Shown piece by piece: positions 50,599 through 55,386 of a DNA stretch of 55,386 nt. A model generated the notes under the pieces. The model was not told the origin of the DNA. It made no database searches and saw only the letters and a program-made list of their open reading frames with translations. Position numbers and translations under genes: made by a program. This DNA is from Terriglobia bacterium (lineage in GTDB: Bacteria > Acidobacteriota > Terriglobia > Terriglobales > Acidobacteriaceae), in the NCBI GenBank assembly GCA_020073525.1, contig JAIQFA010000027.1, positions 1 through 55,386 of the forward strand. Direction: 5' to 3'. The number at the start of each line of letters is the position of its first letter. Within the stretch, counting starts at the first letter, position 1.

Positions 50599-50858
50599 GC
50601 TCTACGTCTACCACGGGGAGGATCATCGCTCAAAATGCCAGGCGCATCGTTCACCGTCTGACGGAAGAAACTCCAATGTACGCCGGTTTTGGGAAGGGCA
50701 CGACTTTAGTCGTGCCGTAAGCCCTTAGTAATATGTGCGCGCTTTAGCGCCTGAGGTAAGAATTAGCTCCAGAGGCATTGTGTTGGGGGCTGGCCCAGCC
50801 TTTCCGAGCGATTCTAATGTAGCGGTTGCCCCGTCCTTGTTCCTGCGTTCTTGGCAGG
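50599..50858. other. Gene-free stretch with repeat A2
   Basis: No supported gene. Family A repeat A2 occupies 50697-50756. The rest shows nothing clear. Confidence 0.5.
50697..50756 (+). repeat. Family A two-hairpin element, copy A2
   Basis: Hairpin 1 GGCACGACT-tt-AGTCGTGCC (50697-50716), spacer, hairpin 2 GCGCT-tt-AGCGC (50739-50750), then CTGAGG. A1 has the same order and the same TGAGG after hairpin 2. Confidence 0.75.
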
Positions 50859-50980
50859 GACAGGGCGGGGAATTTGACTTTGGCTGCGTCCTCACTCTGC
50901 CTTCAGGGACAGCGCCTGATTGGCAAATCAAGTTCCCCGCCCTGTCGCAAACAACGCGACAAGGGCAGGGCACCCGCGAG
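50859..50980 (+). repeat. Long inverted repeat overlapping a family C hairpin (copy C4)
   Basis: GACAGGGCGGGGAATTTGA (50859-50877) is complementary to 50928-50946 at 18 of 19 positions. The right arm ends in CCCTGTCGC, which can instead pair with GCGACAAGGG (50956-50965; one bulge) across the seven-base loop aaacaac (50949-50955), followed by AGGGCACCC. The two hairpins exclude each other. Confidence 0.6.
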
Positions 50981-51191
50981 AGTTAAAATGGGGGGAAAGG
51001 ATGGGCCAGCCCCACTCGTCGACGACGGTCGAAAATAAATTTCTGTGGATGGGTGAGGGCTGCGCTCGAAATCGCCTCCATGTTTACTGGTTAGTACTGA
51101 TACCCCCCTCTCCCCCGGTCTATGAGAATCATGAGGTTACGAGGGTAAGAATATAGTTGACTGACCAACGTTTCTATGCGATATTTACAGC

Positions 51192-52199
51192 ATGGAAACG
51201 CCAAAGACTCTACAGGAAGCAATTCAGTATTTTGCAGACTTCGAGAACTGCCGCCAGTTCATGATTGCTATCCGCTGGCTAGATGGCAAGGTCCGATGCC
51301 CGGAGTGCCGTTCTGAAAAGGTAACCTACCTAGAAAAGGCCCGCCTGTACAAGTGCTATGGCAAGCATTCCCGAGCCAAGTTCTCCCTGAAAGTGGGCAC
51401 CGTATTTGAGGATTCTCCGATCCCGCTGGAAAAATGGCTGCCCGCAGTCTGGATGCTGGTAAACGATAAGAATGGAATCAGCAGTTACGAGCTTCATCGT
51501 GCTCTGGGTATCACTCAGAAAACCGCATGGTTCATGCTGCATCGGATTCGCCTTGGAATGTCCATGAAGCACAAGCACCCAACATTCGGCCCAAGCAAAC
51601 TAGGAGACGGCGGCAAGGGCAATGGGGCCGTGGAAGTTGATGAAACCTTCATCGGCGGCAAGTTGAAAAACATGCACAAGGATCGTCGCGCACGTTTTGC
51701 CGCCGAATCTGGACATGCGGGCGGCGCTACTGGCAAGGCGATTGTGCAGGGCATCCTAGACCGCGAAGCACGTCAGGTTCGCGCCAAGGTCGTCCCCAAC
51801 GTTAAGCGTGAGACTTTACAGAACGAAGTCTTAGAGAACGTGAAATACGGAACCACGGTCTATACGGATGACGCAGTGCCATATGACAAACTGCACTGGC
51901 GCTACGTTCACGAAGTTGTGAACCACGCGGAAGAATATGTGCGCGGTCAGGTTCACACGAACGGACTGGAGAACTTCTGGAGCCTATTGAAACGCGGGCT
52001 GAAAGGCACATACGTTGCGGTCGAGCCGTTCCACTTGGACCGCTACATTGATGAGCAGGTTTTCCGTTACAACAACCGCGCCACAAAGGGCAATCCCCTG
52101 AACGATGCGGATCGGTTCGCGTTAGCAATTTCTCAGGTTGTGGGGAAAAGACTGACCTACGACGAACTGACCGGAAAGACTGGCGAGCGCCCGCTCTAG
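51192..52199 (+). CDS. IS1595-family transposase
   Basis: A 335-residue intact transposase. The N-terminal zinc ribbon (VRCPECRSEKVTYLEKARLY, then KC) is followed by a helix-turn-helix-like segment (SSYELHRALGITQKTAWFML) and a DDE/DDN-type catalytic domain: VDETFIGGK, TVYTDDAVPY and HTNGLENFWSLLKRGLKG. The final N-E in place of Glu fits the IS1595 (DDN/E) group. ATG start; no frameshift or internal stop, so it may be active. Its TAG stop overlaps the passenger ORF's stop in a CTAG. Confidence 0.93.
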   Translation: METPKTLQEAIQYFADFENCRQFMIAIRWLDGKVRCPECRSEKVTYLEKARLYKCYGKHSRAKFSLKVGTVFEDSPIPLEKWLPAVWMLVNDKNGISSYELHRALGITQKTAWFMLHRIRLGMSMKHKHPTFGPSKLGDGGKGNGAVEVDETFIGGKLKNMHKDRRARFAAESGHAGGATGKAIVQGILDREARQVRAKVVPNVKRETLQNEVLENVKYGTTVYTDDAVPYDKLHWRYVHEVVNHAEEYVRGQVHTNGLENFWSLLKRGLKGTYVAVEPFHLDRYIDEQVFRYNNRATKGNPLNDADRFALAISQVVGKRLTYDELTGKTGERPL

Positions 52200-52393
52200 C
52201 CGTTTTTATTCACGGCGCGGAAGGCGGCGTACTTCGACTTCCGTGTCCGTTTGAGTTTCTTCGCTTCCTTCTCGGCTTCCAGATGCGCCTTGATCTCAGC
52301 GTGTGGTACGGAAATGATCTGGCGCATCGCACCCTCAAACTTCTGCCACGGAGATTGTGCACTTTCTCCCGAATTTTTGTTGGGATTAGGCAT
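52196..52393 (-). CDS. Small passenger protein convergent to the transposase
   Basis: A 65-residue basic protein starting at ATG 52393: MPNPNKNSGESAQSPWQKFE, with KEAKKLKRTRKSKYAAFRAV near the end. The SPWQKFEGAMRQIISVPHAE segment resembles small ORFs often found beside IS1595 transposases, which look like antitoxin-type proteins; this is recalled from context, not a search. Convergent with the transposase and sharing its CTAG stop. Confidence 0.6.
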   Translation of the reverse strand: MPNPNKNSGESAQSPWQKFEGAMRQIISVPHAEIKAHLEAEKEAKKLKRTRKSKYAAFRAVNKNG

Positions 52394-52419
52394 TGCATCG
52401 CTGATAAAATGCGGGGGAT

Positions 52420-52494
52420 GGGCGCGTAGCTTAATTCGGCAGAGCACTGACCCTTACCAAGTGAGAGATGCCCGTTCGAATCGGGTCGCGTCCA
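52420..52494 (+). tRNA. tRNA-like sequence 1 (damaged anticodon arm; best loop reads TAC, Val)
   Basis: The acceptor stem GGGCGCG/CGCGTCC (52420-52426, 52487-52493) pairs fully with one G-U. The D arm has GCTT/GAGC with the A-box TAGCTTAATTCGG, and the T arm GCCCG-TTCGAAT-CGGGT is canonical. But the anticodon stem does not close: with T33 at 52454 only three of five pairs form. CCA is not encoded (ACCTT follows). A promoter-like TTGGGA...GATAAA lies upstream. It may be a decayed or atypical tRNA. Confidence 0.5.
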
Positions 52495-52516
52495 CCTTCC
52501 CGCATTTCGCTTTAAT

Positions 52517-52585
52517 GGGGGTAGCACGGTTGCAGGTGTTGGATTCGAGACCCCGCGCCTGTCGGTTCAACCCCGACTACCTCCA
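52517..52585 (+). tRNA. tRNA-like sequence 2 (shortened, degenerate)
   Basis: The acceptor GGGGGTA/TACCTCC (52517-52523, 52578-52584) and T arm GTCGG-TTCAACC-CCGAC (52561-52577) pair fully. A D-stem GCAC/GTGT can form, but the usual two-base linker before it is missing, the total is 69 bases, and no intact anticodon stem is found (possible loops read CGA or TCG). It is 22 bases after tRNA-like sequence 1. Confidence 0.35.
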
Positions 52586-52591
52586 CTTCAC

Positions 52592-52620
52592 TGGCCGCGT
52601 TCGAACGAGCGGCCAATTTC
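52592..52620 (+). terminator. Hairpin after the tRNA-like pair
   Basis: TGGCCGC and GCGGCCA pair over seven bases around GTTCGAACGA, followed by ATTTC. It would end a transcript carrying both tRNA-like sequences. Confidence 0.45.
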
Positions 52621-53098
52621 AATATCAAAACTACGACATCAAACTCCACTGGCTGTTCTTGCCGTGGAACATAGTCTTACAGGTATTATTTACTAGTGAT
52701 CGTTTCCTGTCCACAACAAATGGACGTGTAAAGTGGACTAGCAAAAGTGCCCCGGCAAAAGTTCACTGTCAAAATCCAGTTTCAACACCAAATTTAAAAG
52801 AACCGCGAAAAGGACTGGCCTTGGTCAGACAGCTATATTTATACCGTTACGAGCAATTTTCGGACTTGGTCTTTGAATCCAAAGGACTTATATCAAAGTA
52901 TTCCGGAATAAGGACTTACGGGTTTTCGACCGGTTTCTTGTCGTTGGACCCCCGTTTCGTCCCGATCGATTTGTCAAGCCCTGGTCGGGAGAATCGAAAA
53001 TGTCAAAGAACGTATATTTCCCGCGCAGACTTGGAAGACGGCTGCACGGAAGCGGTTTTTCCACCTCTGGAGGCGGGCACACGCTTCGCTACTACGAT

Positions 53099-53299
53099 CT
53101 AGGGATGATTTTCGCAGGACACGGGAATGGTGTCAGTGATTGTGAACACAGCGTGGATGTGATGAATTAGAGATGAATTGAGTCGGCTGTAGTGCCGGAG
53201 GGTCGCGCCTGGAGTGAATTGCGCTTGGTTGATCAACTTACTTGACGCCTGAGCCCAGAAATTCACGCTGGTTTCATCCGGATCGATTTTGCTGCTCAT
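53099..53299 (-). CDS. Possible small ORF, unknown
   Basis: Sixty-six residues starting MSSKIDPDETSVNFWAQASS. The first half has protein-like composition; the second half (IHHIHAVFTITDTIPVS) overlaps the 22-base direct repeat at 53131. No family recognised. May be spurious. Confidence 0.25.
   Translation of the reverse strand: MSSKIDPDETSVNFWAQASSKLINQAQFTPGATLRHYSRLNSSLIHHIHAVFTITDTIPVSCENHP
53131..53152 (+). repeat. 22-base direct repeat, copy 1
   Basis: TGTCAGTGATTGTGAACACA plus GC; differs from 53539-53560 at two positions. Confidence 0.65.
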
Positions 53300-53319
53300 C
53301 CGGTGTCAGCGGTCTGGGG

Positions 53320-53355
53320 GCCCCTTCTGGAAAAGCGCCAGAAGGGGCGCACCCC
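53320..53355 (+). repeat. Family C hairpin, copy C3
   Basis: GCCCCTTCTGG (53320-53330), loop aaaagcg, CCAGAAGGGGC (53338-53348), then GCACCCC. Eleven perfect pairs; T-rich DNA follows, so it may also terminate transcription. Confidence 0.65.
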
Positions 53356-53471
53356 TTTCTTTTTCCGTCGACACTCAAAAAACAAAACAGAATTCTTCCT
53401 CCTGCGTTAATAAGGCCCACACCCGCCTACGAGCGGATACGGACGAAGACGGGCGGTGGTAGAGTCGAAAG

Positions 53472-53523
53472 CCCACTCATTCGCACAGAACGCGAATGAG
53501 TGGGGCACCCGGCCACCCGCCAG
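53472..53523 (+). repeat. Family C hairpin, copy C1
   Basis: CCCACTCATTCGC (53472-53484), loop acagaac, GCGAATGAGTGGG (53492-53504), then the tail GCACCCGGCCACCCGCCA. The tail is shared with C2. Confidence 0.8.
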
Positions 53524-53538
53524 AAATAGAAGTAAGCT

Positions 53539-53560
53539 GTCAGTGATTCTGATCACAGCC
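53539..53560 (+). repeat. 22-base direct repeat, copy 2, containing a CRP/FNR-like palindrome
   Basis: TGTCAGTGATTCTGATCACA plus GC; 53543-53556 (GTGATTCTGATCAC) is a perfect GTGAT-N4-ATCAC palindrome. It lies just past the stop of the pentapeptide-like gene. Confidence 0.6.
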
Positions 53561-53566
53561 TTAGAT

Positions 53567-55210
53567 TTAGTGCAAAACGACGTGCGAATAAGTTGCAATG
53601 AACAGTGCCAAGAAGATCCAACTTAGTATCGCCTCGAAGAGAGCCAGCGACTGGAATCTCCTGATGTTGGGGAAGAATCTAAGCGTTATCTGACAACGAC
53701 CGATTTTCCACTCTCGTACACGTGTCTGAACAACATGACGAGAAGCCTCCCACTCGCCTGCCGTAAACCGGAAAAAGCAACTAAGACTGTAGAACATGCC
53801 GGCTATCAATCGATCTCCGACCGGCAGCTCTCGAAACAGAACAGTGGAAGACGACGACCTAGCAGTCAAAGCGTCTTGACGGGAAAATAGCAAACCGAAG
53901 GCGGCCACGATCACTGCGGCAAACAAAAACGTCCTCGAAGACTTTGTGCCGAATCGTGAGGATAGGTCAAAGACAACGTAGTCTACTGCCTTTGCATAAA
54001 AAGGCGCATGGGCATATTCAAGTCTCTTTCTTCTATAGAAGACTTCGTCGGCGGTTGCTGCGTCACCTACTTTGCGCAACGCCGCTTCGAGACTTACAAG
54101 GGATATGTAGTCCCCACGTAGCTGGGAAGCGTCTGCGGATGTTTGTGGAAAATAGAACCATGCACGGTCGAACGTTGCTGTACTCAGAACAACGTCACGA
54201 CCTCTATCACGTGTTTTTAGAATAAAGAGGCCTATAGAAGTCCACTCGATAGCCAATTGACCGGGAGACTTGAGGCCTACGTCCATGCGCCCAAATGTTG
54301 AACCATCGACTTCAACGTCCCCAAACTCGCCTTCTAGCCAGATGAACCGTGATTCGGTGCTGTCAATGATCACCCCGCCTGACTCCTCACCTGTGATTCC
54401 CAGGTGATCGAAGTGACACTGAATGAACCGAAGTGCCTGCTTGGACGCGGGATCTCGACTCGAAAATTGCCCATCGACGAGGAAAGTGCCTTCCGATCGC
54501 ACAGCGACCAGTTCAACTGACTTAGCAAATGTTCCGGAGAGAGTAGCGTCCTGCCTGAAGCTAGCATGCTCAAAACCTATCCCCTCATCAAAGACATTAC
54601 CCGCTATGCGAAAGTTTTTCACAAATGTTGCATTGCTAAAATCCACCGTTTTCTTGAAATGAGAGCCGTTGAATGTAATGTCGTTAGCGAAGTTAACTCC
54701 GGGGGCGCTGAACTGTCCCTCGATGTCGCAGTCTTCCATATAGAGCAAAGCATCAACGGAATGCACGTTGTATTTTCGCTCATATGGTGATTGCCCCAAG
54801 AAAATATCCTCGCTGATCCGGATGCCGAACACGAAGACTGTGGCGTCGTGAGATAGGCTATTGACCAGTGAAGCAGCGGGGATGGTGATCTTGGCTTTTT
54901 GTGGATTCCGAATTGACGCGCCTGTAAAGTCCAGGGTATTGCTCGTTGGCAGAAGCGGGCCGAAAAGTGGATTCTTTTCAAAAACGCTCCCAGAAAAATG
55001 CAGCGCATTCGGCAGAGCATGGAGTGCCACAAAATTTACGACTCCTGTGATGTAAAGGTTGTCAAAAGAGTGCTTACCAGCTTCAATTAGTTCCAAGACA
55101 TCGCTAGCCGCGATGCAGCCAGAGACCTTGAGTTCATTGACCACTTTGGTGCAAGACTCTTTAGTATCAGATGCTCTAGTGGGTAGAGCGAAGAAGAGGA
55201 TGATAATCAA
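53567..55210 (-). CDS. Pentapeptide-like exported protein with C-terminal membrane helices
   Basis: A 547-residue protein beginning with a signal-like segment (MIIILFFALPTRAS). Residues about 80-300 have the phenylalanine/alanine periodicity of pentapeptide-type beta-helices (NALHFSGSVFEKN, NTLDFTGASIRNP, GVNFANDITFNGSHFKKTVD, FSNATFVKNFRIAG). The C-terminal 130 residues contain two to three helices (TFLFAAVIVAAFGLLFS, RLIAGMFYSLSCFFRF, LFEAILSWIFLALFIATYSH), in a layout I recall from pentapeptide proteins joined to ion-channel-like tails. Codons and base use look lower in GC than the core genes, consistent with transfer. Inverted family C repeats flank it. Function unknown. Confidence 0.7.
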   Translation of the reverse strand: MIIILFFALPTRASDTKESCTKVVNELKVSGCIAASDVLELIEAGKHSFDNLYITGVVNFVALHALPNALHFSGSVFEKNPLFGPLLPTSNTLDFTGASIRNPQKAKITIPAASLVNSLSHDATVFVFGIRISEDIFLGQSPYERKYNVHSVDALLYMEDCDIEGQFSAPGVNFANDITFNGSHFKKTVDFSNATFVKNFRIAGNVFDEGIGFEHASFRQDATLSGTFAKSVELVAVRSEGTFLVDGQFSSRDPASKQALRFIQCHFDHLGITGEESGGVIIDSTESRFIWLEGEFGDVEVDGSTFGRMDVGLKSPGQLAIEWTSIGLFILKTRDRGRDVVLSTATFDRAWFYFPQTSADASQLRGDYISLVSLEAALRKVGDAATADEVFYRRKRLEYAHAPFYAKAVDYVVFDLSSRFGTKSSRTFLFAAVIVAAFGLLFSRQDALTARSSSSTVLFRELPVGDRLIAGMFYSLSCFFRFTAGEWEASRHVVQTRVREWKIGRCQITLRFFPNIRRFQSLALFEAILSWIFLALFIATYSHVVLH

Positions 55211-55336
55211 TACAACGACTGTTATAGGTTTCGTAAGTCACCTCAGTTTGGAAGGCGGGGCAGTCCAACTTTCTGGTGGCAAGCAATCGCGGCACTATAG
55301 CAGAATTGGGAAGAAGTGTGGGACGAGCTTATTGGA

Positions 55337-55386
55337 TGGCGGGTGGCCGGGGTGCCCCACACATCGCGCACTTTGCGATGTGTGGG
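55337..55386 (-). repeat. Family C hairpin, copy C2 (inverted; ends exactly at the window edge)
   Basis: On the minus strand: CCCACACATCGC, loop aaagtgc, GCGATGTGTGGG (55386-55356), then GCACCCCGGCCACCCGCCA. Twelve perfect pairs. The tail is one base different from C1, while the stem is different. Confidence 0.8.

Larger units (their letters stand above)
51101..52428 (+). mobile_element. IS1595-type insertion sequence with passenger ORF (ends tentative)
   Basis: The transposase gene (51192-52199) and a convergent passenger ORF (52196-52393) make up the element. A candidate left end TACCCCCCTCTCCCCC (51101-51116) matches the reverse complement of 52413-52428 at 12 of 16 positions. An alternative right end GGGGGTAGCAC (52517-52527) matches the left end over nine of eleven. 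No clear target duplication was found, so the ends are uncertain. Confidence 0.6.
52621..53319. other. AT-richer stretch without a convincing gene
   Basis: Base composition is visibly lower in GC than the neighbours. A plus-strand frame stays open to 53102 but begins inside the tRNA-like and IS region and shows no recognisable domain. A 56-codon ORF (53000-53170, MSKNVYFPRRLGRRLHGSGF) and a minus-strand 66-codon ORF (53099-53299) are possible but unsupported. Foreign or decayed DNA is the likeliest reading. Confidence 0.45.

Noticed and set aside
50735..50986. Plus-strand frame of 83 codons through repeats A2 and C4
   Set aside because: It is made of repeat sequence and palindromes; translation is unlikely.
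52251..53102. Plus-strand frame of 283 codons through the passenger ORF, both tRNA-like sequences and the AT-richer stretch
   Set aside because: Its first half is antisense to the passenger ORF and runs through structured RNA-like DNA; no start site with a ribosome-binding site and no domain is visible.

Overview
The window reads as a chromosomal contig from an Acidobacteriota bacterium, most likely close to Terriglobia/Koribacter-type genomes. I infer this from high-GC coding DNA, from the mix of TPR, TonB-C and TolB-like exported proteins, from a purC-cvpA-Fis neighbourhood, from several small conserved families I associate with this phylum, and from intergenic spaces full of palindromic and short tandem repeats. 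No plasmid or phage structural gene is visible.

Layout. 1-6.1 kb (minus strand): GNAT acetyltransferase (cut by the edge), uvrC, a GT87-type membrane glycosyltransferase, leucyl aminopeptidase pepA and an SDR. 6.1-7.8 kb (plus): an exported TPR protein with its own promoter, leader and terminator. 7.8-18.4 kb (minus): Fis-type HTH, cvpA, purC, a 49-residue antitoxin-like ORF, smc, ispA-type prenyl synthase, a receiver-like protein, xseB and a fused homocysteine methyltransferase/methylene-THF reductase. 18.5-27.7 kb: patatin, a propeller lipoprotein, a penicillin acylase homologue (minus), a TonB-C protein, a Fur-family regulator with a small zinc-ribbon membrane protein, fabH and a four-helix-bundle protein. 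27.7-36.6 kb: purQ, two small unknown proteins, mbfA (ferritin-like domain fused to VIT1), an EamA exporter, two lipoproteins, a zincin-like protein and a TetR regulator.

36.8-44.6 kb is the most coherent block: a betaine-homocysteine methyltransferase-like protein, DinB, two FAD oxidoreductases, a TetR regulator, a choline-monooxygenase-like Rieske oxygenase and an exported amidohydrolase. The divergent gap carries two matching TTGACC-N3-GGTCAR operators. I infer a regulated pathway for choline, betaine or another methylated amine. 44.7-50.6 kb: CocE-type hydrolase, DUF2252, two conserved unknowns, DUF4337 and YjbQ. 51.1-55.4 kb is accessory: an IS1595-type element with a convergent passenger ORF, two tandem tRNA-like sequences with damaged anticodon arms, about 0.7 kb of AT-richer DNA with no convincing gene, and a pentapeptide-like membrane protein bracketed by inverted copies of a hairpin repeat.

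The most unusual signal is the repeat landscape. I can define at least four dispersed palindromic families (A-D below), one family of heptamer arrays built on AGGTCTC/AGTTCTC, and a nonamer repeat. Two palindromic copies lie inside reading frames, in uvrC and in the penicillin acylase, and are translated. In family C the stems differ completely between copies but stay self-complementary, while loop length and the 3' tail are constant, which points to conserved structure rather than conserved sequence. All repeat families were found by eye; no search was run.
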